Below, in pieces: positions 43,601 to 51,949 of a stretch of 64,000 nucleotides of DNA. The translations under genes were made by a program, and so were the position numbers. The DNA is taken from the NCBI RefSeq assembly GCF_900143065.1, contig NZ_FRCX01000003.1, positions 186,001 to 250,000 of the forward strand. The letters are read 5' to 3'. Origin of the DNA: Duganella sacchari (GTDB lineage: Bacteria; Pseudomonadota; Gammaproteobacteria; Burkholderiales; Burkholderiaceae_D). Within the stretch, counting starts at the first letter, position 1, and the number at the start of each line of letters is the position of its first letter. A model generated the notes under the pieces. That model saw only the letters and a program-made list of their open reading frames with translations. It did not search any database and was not told the origin of the DNA.

Positions 43601-43697
43601 TGAACGCCAGGCCGCTATCGTGCGGCAGCAGTTCGAAGAATTGCATGAGCGCGTCCAGACTTCCGGCGGAGCCGCCGAGCGCAACCAGTGGAGGCAT
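40692..43697 (-). CDS. CheB-CheR-PAS-GAF fusion signalling protein, no kinase domain
   Basis: A 1,001-residue cytoplasmic fusion. Parts in order: a CheB methylesterase domain (1-185; GGSAGSLDAL, then LLSGADADGA), a CheR methyltransferase domain (about 205-470; VWVPACATGEEAYSIAILLLE, CRNLFIYLN), a coiled coil (about 500-570), a PAS domain (about 570-690), a second PAS with PAC (about 695-815; TVQRRAVDDL), and a GAF domain (about 830-985). It ends in RGHKDQQLT without any histidine kinase or GGDEF, although such a module often follows. The methylation enzymes appear intact, so it could both add and remove groups on a receptor. It is flanked by two LytS/LytTR pairs. Confidence 0.88.
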   Translation of the reverse strand: MPPLVALGGSAGSLDALMQFFELLPHDSGLAFIVVVHLAAKEESLLPELLQRRCGLPVMRAKNRQLIEPNHVYVITPGRKLTQRGSRLQVTSQHDRVAVIDMLFASIAASAQGPIAGILLSGADADGAAGLQQISDAGGLVLVQDPEEATQSTMPCAAIATGCVHAVLRVAEMPARLFAHFQLSAVLRQPSPPPALEGNHTARLTTREAELVRDVVQCLHQRTGHDFSCFRQNIVLRHLRRRIALTDMKNEASYLALMAADAAEPAALVRELLVSVTGFFRDADAFAALASHLPQLFEGKGEMDFLRVWVPACATGEEAYSIAILLLEYAQTLPHPPGIQVFGSDLDTAAIETARSGCYRASVAETVGLQRLHHFFHQEVNGYRVQRELRQIVLFAEHDVVRDPPFSHIDLICCRNLFIYLNRDVQRHMIEVFDFSLEQHGLLFLGLAEGLLGVSSTFQPLDRKYRIYRRNAPQQPQPSRTNHIQRSLLMEQNVHGQTLRVKEEARLHQLQAQLALLQQRLHGTEPQQPLQRITQELHATLEELEINRQELRSMNAELSAVNLELSGKIDELEQSNTDLSNLMNAAAIPMVVLNRELRIMRYTPRALDLFRLIPADVGRALSDLRNDLVYPALQEDVQRLLNGGDAIEREIRTQSGLWLVARVLPYHTQQQQLVGVVLTFFDITERKRSEAALLASEEKLRTFISATSEMVYEMSADWLVMRSLKGKDFIVSTDTPRSDWMEAYIPQDEQAQLWNAIHAAIATRAPFELKHRIVRLDGTSGWVFTRAIPLCDDQGEIVKWFGAASDITVQRRAVDDLLESAERQTFLLKLADGLRPLSDAVEIQVAAARILGEQLGADRVYFDELRRQEGIGIIRSEYIRSGGHSNAGTYSYADFNEAILVLEAGLTYSVADVPLSELLCARSKAAFAAMDIASVIAIPLQKDDESYWSLVVASATPRIWSARETALQRETVERTWEAAQRARAENALWDAVRGHKDQQLT

Positions 43698-43787
43698 AGC
43701 GGGCTTCCGTGAAGGGGTAAGCTATCCATCATGCGCGCTAAATGGGCAACTGGCAAATTTGATTTGCCGCCTCCCACCGGGATGAGC

Positions 43788-44534
43788 TTACATCTGGCGG
43801 AAATGGTGCAGGTAGTTGCGGCTGACGGGCAAGGTTTCCGGCCGCCCACGCAGATGCAGCTCGGCGGTTTCGTTGAGGCCGCGTACCACCTCGCGCACGC
43901 AGGCCAGGTTGACGATGACCGCGCGGTGGGTTTGCACAAAGCGCGCCGGGTCGAGTTCCTCGCTGAGTTCGCGGATGGTTTTGCGTATCAGCGCTTCACC
44001 CTCCTCCCAGGCGACCAGCGTGTATTTTTCCTCGGCGCGCAGGAAGTGCACCTGATCGACGGGAATCAGGCGCACGCTGTTGCCGACCGAGGCCTTGATC
44101 CATTGCAGCCAGGCGCGGGGCGGCACGTGCTGCGCCAGCTGCTGCAGCACCGCATCTAATGCGCCGCTGGCCTGGTTGCGGGTGCGCAGGCGCTGCACCG
44201 TGTCGGCCAGGCGCGCGCTGTCGATGGGCTTGATGAGGTAGTCGATCGCGCCCTGCTCGAACGCCTGCACGGCGTACTGTTCGTAGGCTGTGACGAACAC
44301 GATGTGCGCACGCCGCCCCATGGCGCGCGCGGCATCGATGCCGTTCATGCCCGGCATGTGGATGTCGAGGAAGACGATGTCGGGCTGGTGCTGGTCGAAC
44401 AGTTCCAGGGTTTCCGGGCCGTTGCGCGCATCGGCGACCAGCTGTAGTTCCGGCCACAATTGTGCAAGGTGGCTGCGCAGGCGTTCGCGCAGCAGCGGCT
44501 CGTCGTCGGCGATCAGTGCGGTGACAGGTTTCAT
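43788..44534 (-). CDS. LytTR-family response regulator
   Basis: A 248-residue response regulator of the same build as the one at 40 kb: receiver with ADDEP and phosphoacceptor Asp in IVFLDIHMPG near residue 54, Lys in YLIKPIDS, then a LytTR DNA-binding domain (PVDQVHFLRAEEKYTLVAWEEG, FVQTHRAVIVNL). Its start overlaps the upstream kinase stop (ATGA). It lies 90 bases upstream of the CheB/CheR gene on the same strand, so the fusion protein may be its operon partner. Confidence 0.92.
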   Translation of the reverse strand: MKPVTALIADDEPLLRERLRSHLAQLWPELQLVADARNGPETLELFDQHQPDIVFLDIHMPGMNGIDAARAMGRRAHIVFVTAYEQYAVQAFEQGAIDYLIKPIDSARLADTVQRLRTRNQASGALDAVLQQLAQHVPPRAWLQWIKASVGNSVRLIPVDQVHFLRAEEKYTLVAWEEGEALIRKTIRELSEELDPARFVQTHRAVIVNLACVREVVRGLNETAELHLRGRPETLPVSRNYLHHFRQM

Positions 44535-45583
44535 GCAGTTTTTTCCGGAGTAAAGTGCAGTTCGACGCGCACCCCATGGGGCGTTTGTTCATGCAGATCG
44601 AGGTGAGCGTCGGCGCCGTAAAACGCCTGCAGCCGCAGGCGCAGATTGGACAGTCCGGTGCCGGGCTGCGCGGTTTCCGCCATGCCGGCGCCGGTGTCGC
44701 TGACCCACAGCACGACCTTGCCGTCGATGCCGCGCCTGCCGTTGACCTCGATGCTGCCGCCCGTCATGCTGGGATCAATGCCATGCTTGACGGCGTTTTC
44801 CACCAACGTCAGCAGCGCCATCGCGGGGAAGCGCATGGTGGCCAGCTCAGGCAGGCTGGCGACGTCGAAGTGCAGCCGGTCCGGCATCCGCAAGTGCATC
44901 AGTTCCAGGTAAGTGCGTACCAGTTGCAGCTCGGTTTGCAATGTGGCGTCGCTGTCGTTGAGGCGTGGCATGGCCGCGCGCAGGTAGGCGATCAGATGCC
45001 GCAGCACCGGCCCGGCGTTGCTGGAACCGGAGGCCACCAGCGCCTCGACGTTGGCCAGCGTGTTGAACAGAAAATGCGGTTCGATCTGCGATTGCAGCAG
45101 GCGCAGGCGGGCATCCAGCAGCTCGCGTTCCAGCCGGTTTTTTTCCAGTTCCGCTTGCAGGCGGTCGGCACGCTCGGTTTGCCTGCGTTCGCTGCGCATG
45201 GCGACCAGCGACATCACCAGGCCAAACACCAGCCCGACGATGGCCATGAAGATATGGCCGGTCAGTGTCTGGGTTTCGCTCAGGTAGTTGAGTACGTTGG
45301 CGCCCTGTGCCAGGAAGGCCGTGGTCAGCGATGCCAGCGGCGCCATCAGCGCGATGGCCAGCAGGCGGGCCGCGCTGCGGGATAGCCACGCCGGACGCAA
45401 GGGCGCGGCGGCGGAATACGCCAGCAGCAGGCAAATGCCGACAAACCCGACGCGGCTGATGACGATGGAAAACGGCGTGCGCGTCAGCAGATGCAGCAGC
45501 CATGACAGCAGCAGCACGACCGTCGCGACGATCAGCGCCTGTCGTTTGGTGGGCAGCAAGGTGGTGAGGGATGGGGAACTCAT
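44531..45583 (-). CDS. LytS/AlgZ-type membrane sensor histidine kinase
   Basis: A 350-residue kinase: four hydrophobic segments within the first 130 residues, a charged coiled coil (EKNRLERELLDARLRLLQSQ), the phosphoacceptor block QIEPHFLFNTLANVE (His near 173), and a GHKL domain with DTGAGMAETAQPGTGLSNLRLRL. This pair and the one at 38.7-40.6 kb face each other across the CheB/CheR gene. Their sequences are related but clearly diverged, so an old duplication or independent recruitment is likely. Confidence 0.92.
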   Translation of the reverse strand: MSSPSLTTLLPTKRQALIVATVVLLLSWLLHLLTRTPFSIVISRVGFVGICLLLAYSAAAPLRPAWLSRSAARLLAIALMAPLASLTTAFLAQGANVLNYLSETQTLTGHIFMAIVGLVFGLVMSLVAMRSERRQTERADRLQAELEKNRLERELLDARLRLLQSQIEPHFLFNTLANVEALVASGSSNAGPVLRHLIAYLRAAMPRLNDSDATLQTELQLVRTYLELMHLRMPDRLHFDVASLPELATMRFPAMALLTLVENAVKHGIDPSMTGGSIEVNGRRGIDGKVVLWVSDTGAGMAETAQPGTGLSNLRLRLQAFYGADAHLDLHEQTPHGVRVELHFTPEKTA

Positions 45584-45733
45584 GCGGCCACGATAACCGC
45601 AATGCGACCGTCGTTCAAGCCCCGAAAACCGTGCTTCGTCGCACCGCTGGCGGCGCTGTCTTGCAGACAGCGGCCACGGCTCGCTATCGTGGGGTCAGCA
45701 CAACTCCAGCACAACCACACCAAGGAAAACAAC

Positions 45734-46477
45734 ATGACTTACGCGGTACGACTCTGGTTCCTCGCCACCATCGCGGGGCAGCTGATGTTTGGCATGTACG
45801 TGGCAGCCCTGTACGGCGGCGCGGCCATTCATGGCGACCTCAAAGGCTGGAATGCGGTAATGACGCATGGCTATGTCGATGGCCAGCGCCTCGGCAATGC
45901 GGCCACGGGCGCTCATCTGCTGATGTCGGCCATCATCATGCTGGGCGGCGCCCTGCAGCTGATACCGCAGCTGCGGACTGTGGCGCCCGTGTTCCACCGC
46001 TGGAATGGCCGGCTGTATGTGGCCTGCGCAGTCGCGGCCGGCCTCAGCGGCCTGTACATGCTGTGGTTCCGCGGCGCGGTAGGCGACACGGTGCAGCATC
46101 TGGGCACCAGCCTGAATAGTGTGCTGATCCTGGTGTGCGCGTTTCTGGCAGTGCGCCATGCGCTGGCCCGGGATTTTGCCGCACACCGCCGCTGGGCCTT
46201 GCGGCTGTTTCTGTGCGTGAGCGGGGTCTGGTATTTCCGCATCGGCCTGATGTTCTGGCTGGCGGTGAACGGCGGCCCGGCCGGCTTCGATATCAAGACG
46301 TTTACGGGACCGTTCCTGAGCTTCCTGTCCTATGCCCAGTACCTGCTGCCGCTGGCCGTGCTGGAGCTGTATCTGCGGCGCGTGCGCGGCGCGGCGGTGC
46401 TGGTGGCATTGTCGGCCGTGGTGACGGGCGTGGGCGGCGTGGTTGCCACCATGGGCATGTGGCTGCCGCGCATGTAG
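45734..46477 (+). CDS. DUF2306 membrane protein
   Basis: About 247 residues, starting at the ATG that follows AAGGAAAA. The longer upstream frame is not used. Seven or eight hydrophobic segments; motifs GHAHLLMSAIIMLGGALQLIPQL-like (GAHLLMSAIIMLGGALQL near residue 55), a charged H-R-W-N-G-R-L-Y turn, and H-R-R-W-A-L-R-L-F near 155 are the DUF2306 signature. The conserved His residues suggest a haem- or redox-linked role, unproven. It converges on the methionine aminopeptidase gene with no gap. Confidence 0.85.
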   Translation: MTYAVRLWFLATIAGQLMFGMYVAALYGGAAIHGDLKGWNAVMTHGYVDGQRLGNAATGAHLLMSAIIMLGGALQLIPQLRTVAPVFHRWNGRLYVACAVAAGLSGLYMLWFRGAVGDTVQHLGTSLNSVLILVCAFLAVRHALARDFAAHRRWALRLFLCVSGVWYFRIGLMFWLAVNGGPAGFDIKTFTGPFLSFLSYAQYLLPLAVLELYLRRVRGAAVLVALSAVVTGVGGVVATMGMWLPRM

Positions 46478-46478
46478 C

Positions 46479-47246
46479 TCAGTGCAGCGGAGCTTCTTCG
46501 GGCCGCAGCGTCAGCACGCGCACGCCGTTGCGGGTGACGGCGACGGTGTGCTCGAACTGCGCCGACAGCTTGCCGTCGCTGGTCACTACGGTCCAGCCGT
46601 CGTCTTCCGTGTGGACGGCGTGGCGGCCCTGGTTCAGCATGGGCTCGATGGTGAATACCATGCCTTCGCGCAGGATCAGCCCGGTTTTCGGGCGGCCCCA
46701 GTGCAGCACCTGCGGCGGCTCGTGCATTTCGCGGCCGATGCCATGGCCGCAAAAATCCCGCACCACCGAGTAGCCGTTGCGCTGTGCATGGCGCTGGATC
46801 GCGTAGCCAACGTCGCCCAGCTGGGCGCCGGGGCGCACGGCGTTGATGCCCTTCCACATGGCGTCGTACGTGGTCTGCACCAGGTGGCGGGCCGTGGCCG
46901 AAACGTCGCCGACCAGATAGGTCTTGCTGGAATCGGCAATGAAGCCATGCTTTTCCAGCGTGATGTCGAAATTGACGATGTCGCCGTCCTGCAGGATATC
47001 GGTGGCGCACGGTACGCCGTGGCATACCACATTGTTGCGCGAGGAATTCAGCGCATAGGCGTAGCCATACTGCCCCTTGCTGGCCGGACGCGCGCTGAGC
47101 TGGTGGACGATGAAGCTGTCCACCATGTCGTTCACCTGCAGGGTGGACATGCCGGCCAGGCTGAACTGGTCCAGATAGCTGAACACGCTGGCGAGCAGCT
47201 TGCCCGCTTCGGCCATCAGCGCGATTTCTTCCGGCCGCTTGGTCAT
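46479..47246 (-). CDS. map: Type I methionine aminopeptidase
   Basis: Removes the initiator methionine from new proteins. The 255 residues carry the five metal ligands of the family: Asp in DIVNFDITLE, Asp about 11 further, His in GHGIGREMHEPP, Glu in VFTIEPML and a late Glu in FEHTVAV. The frame is open far upstream, but the ATG beginning MTKRPEEIALM is right. It overlaps the stop of the ParD-like gene (ATGA). A second, housekeeping map is likely elsewhere, usually next to rpsB; this linked copy looks accessory. Confidence 0.93.
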   Translation of the reverse strand: MTKRPEEIALMAEAGKLLASVFSYLDQFSLAGMSTLQVNDMVDSFIVHQLSARPASKGQYGYAYALNSSRNNVVCHGVPCATDILQDGDIVNFDITLEKHGFIADSSKTYLVGDVSATARHLVQTTYDAMWKGINAVRPGAQLGDVGYAIQRHAQRNGYSVVRDFCGHGIGREMHEPPQVLHWGRPKTGLILREGMVFTIEPMLNQGRHAVHTEDDGWTVVTSDGKLSAQFEHTVAVTRNGVRVLTLRPEEAPLH

Positions 47247-47455
47247 GCCGCCAGCCCCCGCAGCGCCTGCGCCTCCACGCCGGCCGCCTGCAATTCGCGC
47301 GCGATGATTTCGTTGAAACTCAGCGTGGGGCTGATTTCCGCCAGCATGCCAATCTTGATCCAGAACGCCGCCTGCGCATTGATGGAGCGGCAAGCCACGG
47401 CGCTGGCCTTGCGGATCTGGTCGTGCAGTTCGTCGTCGATATTTACGATGCCCAT
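47243..47455 (-). CDS. ParD-like antitoxin family protein, coupled to map
   Basis: A 70-residue protein: GIVNIDDELHDQIRKASAVACRSINAQAAFWIKIGMLAE and a short C-terminal tail (described, not fully quoted). Confidence 0.75.
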   Translation of the reverse strand: MGIVNIDDELHDQIRKASAVACRSINAQAAFWIKIGMLAEISPTLSFNEIIARELQAAGVEAQALRGLAA

Positions 47456-47599
47456 GTTTATCCTGTATATGAAACGTATACGTATCATATATGCATTGAC
47501 TGCGCACAGCAAGCTGAGGCGAAACAGCAAGACCTCGCGTTTCGCGGCGCTGGCCTGAGCGCGAGCGGTGTGCTATCCCGCTGCGCTTACAATATGCGC

Positions 47600-48334
47600 A
47601 TGGTAGACAGACGACAAATTCTTACGCTCGCGGCGGCCTACAGCCTGGCGCCTAACGCTCAGGCGGCAGCGCCCCGGCAGCTGCACATGGTGACTGCGCA
47701 TCTGCCGCCGCTGGTCATGGAAAACAGCAGCCGGCCGGGAGCGTTGATGGAAATGGTGCGCGAGCTGTGCCGGCGCTTGAAACTGGCGCCGAAGGCGCAA
47801 TTCATGCCGTGGCGGCGCGCGCTGTTTTTGACCACGACAATGCAGGCCACGGCGATTTTTCCGCTCACGCGCCTGCCGGAACGCGAAGCGCAGTTCCGCT
47901 GGCTGGCGCCGCTGTACGAAGAACATTTCGGCTTCCTCGCGCTGCGCCAGGGCAGTTTCGATCTGGCCCATGTGCAGGACATGAAGGCCAAGCGCATTGC
48001 CCTGCTGCGCGGCGCCGGGCAGGCCGCCATCCTGTCCGAGCTCGGGTACCACAACCTGGTGGAAGCGGCCTCGGTGGACGAGGTGCACCGCTTCCTGCTG
48101 GGCGGCATGGCGGACGCCGCTTTTGGCGAGCGCAACATCATCCGCGCCTCGCTGAAAAGCCATGGCGGTGGCGAACAATTCGACGTCAGCGCGCCGGTGC
48201 GCAACACCACTGCCTGGCTGGCCGGTTCTCTGAATTTCACCGAAGATGAAGCCCGCGCGTTCCAGCGCGTCATGGACGCGATGGCGGCCGACGGCAGCAA
48301 GCGCCGCATCCTCAGCCGCTATGGCCTGGCTTAG
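47600..48334 (+). CDS. Periplasmic solute-binding protein, family 3 type
   Basis: About 244 residues. The N-terminus VDRRQILTLAAAYSLAPNAQA is a signal peptide with an RR pair. The mature protein has the two-lobed SBP_bac_3 pattern: LHMVTAHLPPLVMENSSRPG near the start, then GALMEMVRELCRRL, and a second-lobe hinge (KRIALLRGAGQAAILSELGY). No permease genes adjoin it, so it may be a stand-alone sensor or scavenging binder of the short form common in these bacteria. A second ATG two codons upstream is possible. Amino-acid specificity cannot be told. Confidence 0.8.
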   Translation: MVDRRQILTLAAAYSLAPNAQAAAPRQLHMVTAHLPPLVMENSSRPGALMEMVRELCRRLKLAPKAQFMPWRRALFLTTTMQATAIFPLTRLPEREAQFRWLAPLYEEHFGFLALRQGSFDLAHVQDMKAKRIALLRGAGQAAILSELGYHNLVEAASVDEVHRFLLGGMADAAFGERNIIRASLKSHGGGEQFDVSAPVRNTTAWLAGSLNFTEDEARAFQRVMDAMAADGSKRRILSRYGLA

Positions 48335-48372
48335 CAAATTGTCTTGCAAAAAATAACAAATTAAATTCCTGA

Positions 48373-48403
48373 TAAGATAGCATTAATGCAATCATGCAAT
48401 GTT
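48373..48403. promoter_or_regulatory. Inverted repeat upstream of the small lipoprotein
   Basis: GATAGCATT and AATGTTATC are inverted copies with one mismatch, separated by 13 bases that contain two ATGCAAT elements. They lie about 20 bases before the lipoprotein start and probably cover its promoter. Confidence 0.35.
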
Positions 48404-48424
48404 ATCTTTTTGAAAGGAAGTGCG

Positions 48425-48607
48425 ATGTTAAAGCCAGTATTGTTTACCTTGTTTGTTGCCTGTGGTTTGGCCGGTTGTGCGGACATGGGGACGATCGAAA
48501 CCACCCAGACGGCGCCGATGCAATCGGCTTCTGCCGAGCAGGGGCAACGCTGCTCCGTGGATGAACCGTCGACCGGGCAACGGGTCGGTAAGAGAACCTG
48601 CCGCTAA
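48425..48607 (+). CDS. Small lipoprotein of unknown function
   Basis: Sixty residues: a signal peptide (LKPVLFTLFVACGLAGC) with lipobox LAGC and Cys near 18, then a short mature part with two further Cys (QRCSVDEPSTGQRVGKRTCR). The strong GAAAGGAAG before the ATG supports the start over a longer frame. The pattern C-x-V-D-E-P-x-T-G-x-R-V-G-K-R-x-C occurs in small lipoproteins of these bacteria, with no function known to me. It is convergent with piuC. Confidence 0.7.
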   Translation: MLKPVLFTLFVACGLAGCADMGTIETTQTAPMQSASAEQGQRCSVDEPSTGQRVGKRTCR

Positions 48608-48614
48608 GGTTGCG

Positions 48615-49295
48615 TCAGACCTCGCTCCACTGCCGCAGCAGGTTGTGGTAGTGGCCCGTGAGGCCGACCATTTCGGGGCAATCGCCCAGCCTGGCGCGCA
48701 GGCTCTGGATGTTCTGGTCCAGCTCCAGCAGCATGCTGCGGCGCATGTCGTCGCGCACCATGCTCTGGGTCCAGAAGAACGAACAGATGCGGGCGCCGCG
48801 CGTGACCGGCTCGACGCGGTGGATGCTGGTCGAGGGATACAGGATCAGATCGCCGGCCGGCAGCTTGACCTCATGCTCGCCATACTGGTCGGTGACGATC
48901 AGTTCGCCGCCGTCATATTCATCCGGGTCGCATAAAAACAGCGTGGACGAGACATCGGTGCGTACCCACTGCCCCGTGGCCGGAATGCGGCGCATCGAGC
49001 CATCGATGTGGGCGCCGTAGTGCTCGCCGCCGGCATAGCAGTTGAACAGCGGCGGGATGGTGCGCAGCGGCAGCGCGGCCGAAAAGAACAGCGGATTGCC
49101 AGCCAGCGCAGTGAGGATGATCTGGCCCAGCTCCAGGCCCAGCGGCGAGGTTTCCGGCAGCTGGCGGTTCTGCTTGACCTTGGCGCCCTGCGTGCCCACG
49201 GTCGCGCGGCCATCCACCCACTGCGATTCGTCCAGGCGGCGGCGCATGTCGGCGACCTGTTCGCGGCTCAGTACGCCAGGGATATGCAACATCAT
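48615..49295 (-). CDS. piuC: Fe(II)/2-oxoglutarate-dependent hydroxylase, PiuC/YbiX type
   Basis: A 226-residue PKHD-type dioxygenase. The iron ligands are H-x-D in [10 protein letters not shown] (near residue 97) and the distal His in [10 protein letters not shown] (near 159); the 2-oxoglutarate Arg follows in GARICSFFW. In many bacteria this gene accompanies a Fiu/PiuA-type siderophore receptor and is repressed by Fur, and here the receptor lies just upstream on the same strand. The substrate is unknown. An intrinsic hairpin lies between the receptor stop and this gene. Confidence 0.92.
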   Translation of the reverse strand: MMLHIPGVLSREQVADMRRRLDESQWVDGRATVGTQGAKVKQNRQLPETSPLGLELGQIILTALAGNPLFFSAALPLRTIPPLFNCYAGGEHYGAHIDGSMRRIPATGQWVRTDVSSTLFLCDPDEYDGGELIVTDQYGEHEVKLPAGDLILYPSTSIHRVEPVTRGARICSFFWTQSMVRDDMRRSMLLELDQNIQSLRARLGDCPEMVGLTGHYHNLLRQWSEV

Positions 49296-49314
49296 GGTGA
49301 AACTCCTTAAAGCA

Positions 49315-49342
49315 AAAAAGCCCCGCCGGTGAGGGCGGGGCC
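49315..49342 (-). terminator. Terminator between the siderophore receptor and piuC
   Basis: The stem GCCCCGCC/GGCGGGGC has a loop of six bases and is followed on the minus strand by six T. It lies just past the receptor stop and immediately before the piuC ribosome binding site. It would reduce read-through into piuC. Confidence 0.8.
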
Positions 49343-49367
49343 AGCAGCCGGAATCGGGGACCGGTGC

Positions 49368-51743
49368 TTAGAACTTGAAGTTCGCGGTCAGGCTGCCCGA
49401 ACGCGGGGCGCCTGGGGTGTAGCGGTAACCGGACTTGTTGATCGCTTGCACGTAGTTCTTGTCGCCCAGATTGTACACGTTGAGACGCAGGTCAATGTGC
49501 TTGTTGATCGGGTACGACGCCATGGCGTCAAACACCCAGTACGAATCGGCGTAGGCCGGGGTGCCGACGGCGCCGTCGGTGCCACGCGCCAGCTTGTCGC
49601 TGAAGCGCGCGCCGCCGCCGATCTGCAGGCCGAACGGCAGGGTGTACGAGCTCCACGCGGTGAACGACTGCTTAGGCGTGTAGGTCAGCTGGTTGTCGCC
49701 GCCGGCGGTGACGATCTTGCCCGACTCGACGCTGGTCGACTGGTGCACATAGCCGGCGCTGATCAGCCACTTCGGCAGGATCTCGCCGGTGATGCTCAGC
49801 TCGATACCTTGCACGCGCTTCTTGCCGGTCTGGTAGTACTTGGCGTCTACCGGGTCCTGTTCCACCTCGTTTTTCACTTCAGTGCGGAACAGCGCGCCGG
49901 CCAGCGACAACTTCTGGCCCAGCAGGTCCCACTTGCTGCCCACTTCGTAGTTGGTGGTTACTTGCGGATCGAAGTTCGGGTTGGCGGCGCTGCTGGCCGC
50001 GGTGCTCAGCGCAAAGTTGGCGCTGCCTGGCGGCGCTTTCGACGAGGCCACCAGCGCGTACACGCTGCTGTCCTTGGTTGGCTTGTACAGCGCCGACAGT
50101 TTGCCGTTGATCAGGTTATCCGAAGTCTCAAGGTTGCTGCCCACCAGGGTGCCGACCGGGATGGTTTGCGGCGTGGTGACGGCCTGCACGGTGATCGCGT
50201 TGTAGCTGGTGTTGTAATGGTCTACCCGCACGCCGCCATTGAAGATCCACTGCTCGCCGAACTTGACGGTGTCAAACGCATACACGCTCTGGGTGTTGGT
50301 GGTGCCTTCGCTGCGGCCGCCGTTGCGCTGCAGGTTGACCTGGGCCGCGCTGATCGGCGTGTTCGGGTTCGGGTGGTAGATGCTGGTCGCTGGCAGGCCG
50401 ATGGTGGCCGCTGGCGCGAAGTTGGCGTAGGTGTAGTTGACCTGCTTCTCGTTGGTCAGTTCCAGGCCGCTGACCACGGTGTGCTTGAACGCGCCGGTGG
50501 TGAAGTCGGCGGTCAGCGTGGTCTGGTTGGTCAGGATTTCGTTGAGCTGATCCTTGGTGGTCAGGTTGGTGCGCGCCATGGTCCAGTTGTCCGGATTGGT
50601 GCTGGCAACGTTGGCGTTGAGGTTGGTGTTGGTGGCCATGAACGAGGTCAGCAGGTAGTCCTGCTTGGTCTTGCCATAGCGCGTGGTGTTGACCAGCTTG
50701 GCGCCACTGGCGAAGTCGTGCTCCACCTTGACGGTAGCCATGTCAGCCTTGACGTTATCGTGGTCCAGCACCGAGCCGTAGAAGTTCTTTGGATCGACCG
50801 GCTTGGCGCCCGCCATGAACGCAAAGCTCTTGGCCGGAACGCCTGGACGGGTCGGCGTGGCCGCTACCGCTGCGATGTCCGGCGGTGGGGTCCAGCCTGG
50901 CAGGCCGATGGTCAGCACGCCGCCGTCAGGAATATTGTCCTGCTTGACGTGGAACAGGTTCAGGTAGACGCGGGTGGTCGAGTTCAGGCCGAATGCCAGC
51001 GACGGTGCGATGCCCCAGCGCTTGGCCTTGACGAAGTCGCGGCCCGGGTTTTCGCTGTCCTGGTCCAGCAGGTTCAGGCGGAAGGCGGTGCCGGAATCGG
51101 CGTCGATCACGGTGTTGATGTCGGCGGTGGCGCGGCGCTGTTTGCCGCTGCCCAAGGTGGCTGAACCCGAGTAGGCGTTTTCCAGCAGTGGCTGTTTGCT
51201 GACCAGATTGATCGAGCCGGTCGGCGAGGAGCGTCCGTTGTCGGTGCCGGCCGGGCCTTTGAGCACGTCGATCTGTTCGATGTTGAAGGTGTCGCGCGAG
51301 ATCGAGCCGATGTCGCGCACGCCGTCAACGTAAATGCTGCTCGAGGCGTCGAAGCCGCGCATGTAGATGGCGTCGCCGGTGTTGGTGGAGCCGTTCTCGC
51401 CCAGGAAGAAGGCGCCCACGCCCGGGGTGTTGCGCAGCGCTTCGGTCAGGGTGGTGGCGCCCTGCTGCTCGATCAGTTCTTTCTTGAGCACGGTCAGGGT
51501 CTGGGCGGTGTCCACCAGCTTTTCGGTGTACTTGGCGGAAGCAGCATGGTCGGCCTTGAAGTCGTTCTCGCGGCTGCCGCTCACTTTCACTTCCTGCAGC
51601 GTCTGTGGCTTGGCCTGGTCGGCCGCTTCCGGTGCGGCTTCTGCCGCATGGGCCGCCACCGGCAGCAACATGGCAGCCAGTGCTGCGCTCATATGTTGGT
51701 TAAAGCGCGTTTGCGCATGTTTGCGACTCTTGATCATTGCCAT
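49368..51743 (-). CDS. TonB-dependent siderophore receptor, Fiu/PiuA type
   Basis: About 791 residues from the ATG beginning MAMIKSRKHAQ; the upstream frame is not used. The signal peptide ends near residue 35 (LLPVAAHAAEAA). The plug (about 60-175) has EKLVDTAQTLTVLKKELIEQQGA-type TonB-receptor wording and IDVLKGPAGTDNGRSSPTGSINL; the barrel ends in Phe (SGSLTANFKF). The plug with IYMRGFDASSSIYVDGVRD places it near Fiu/PiuA, receptors for catecholate siderophores. The neighbouring piuC and Fur-like box support this. Confidence 0.93.
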   Translation of the reverse strand: MAMIKSRKHAQTRFNQHMSAALAAMLLPVAAHAAEAAPEAADQAKPQTLQEVKVSGSRENDFKADHAASAKYTEKLVDTAQTLTVLKKELIEQQGATTLTEALRNTPGVGAFFLGENGSTNTGDAIYMRGFDASSSIYVDGVRDIGSISRDTFNIEQIDVLKGPAGTDNGRSSPTGSINLVSKQPLLENAYSGSATLGSGKQRRATADINTVIDADSGTAFRLNLLDQDSENPGRDFVKAKRWGIAPSLAFGLNSTTRVYLNLFHVKQDNIPDGGVLTIGLPGWTPPPDIAAVAATPTRPGVPAKSFAFMAGAKPVDPKNFYGSVLDHDNVKADMATVKVEHDFASGAKLVNTTRYGKTKQDYLLTSFMATNTNLNANVASTNPDNWTMARTNLTTKDQLNEILTNQTTLTADFTTGAFKHTVVSGLELTNEKQVNYTYANFAPAATIGLPATSIYHPNPNTPISAAQVNLQRNGGRSEGTTNTQSVYAFDTVKFGEQWIFNGGVRVDHYNTSYNAITVQAVTTPQTIPVGTLVGSNLETSDNLINGKLSALYKPTKDSSVYALVASSKAPPGSANFALSTAASSAANPNFDPQVTTNYEVGSKWDLLGQKLSLAGALFRTEVKNEVEQDPVDAKYYQTGKKRVQGIELSITGEILPKWLISAGYVHQSTSVESGKIVTAGGDNQLTYTPKQSFTAWSSYTLPFGLQIGGGARFSDKLARGTDGAVGTPAYADSYWVFDAMASYPINKHIDLRLNVYNLGDKNYVQAINKSGYRYTPGAPRSGSLTANFKF

Positions 51744-51873
51744 GTGCTTCTTTCCGTTGGACGAGAGTATCGGGCTGGCTGCGCTGAAACTGCGTGCAGT
51801 TGCGCGTCTGGCTGGCCAAAGTGTGGGTGTGAAAATGGGTGAGATTGTAACAATAAAACGCAAATACGTAAAT

Positions 51874-51892
51874 GCGAATTATTATCAATATG
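51874..51892 (-). promoter_or_regulatory. Fur-like box upstream of the Fiu-type receptor
   Basis: On the minus strand CATATTGATAATAATTCGC matches the 19-base Fur consensus at 14 positions by my alignment, including the TGATAAT core. It lies about 130 bases before the receptor start. Confidence 0.6.
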
Positions 51893-51949
51893 ATTCAGAT
51901 AAGCGCTTCCAGAGGGGAAAGTGTTGCGTAAATGCCTAGGCTGGGAGCC

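Noticed and set aside
47246..47507. Longer N-terminus for methionine aminopeptidase
   Set aside because: The extension is the shadow of the ParD-like gene in another frame; the family start is conserved at MTKRPEEI.
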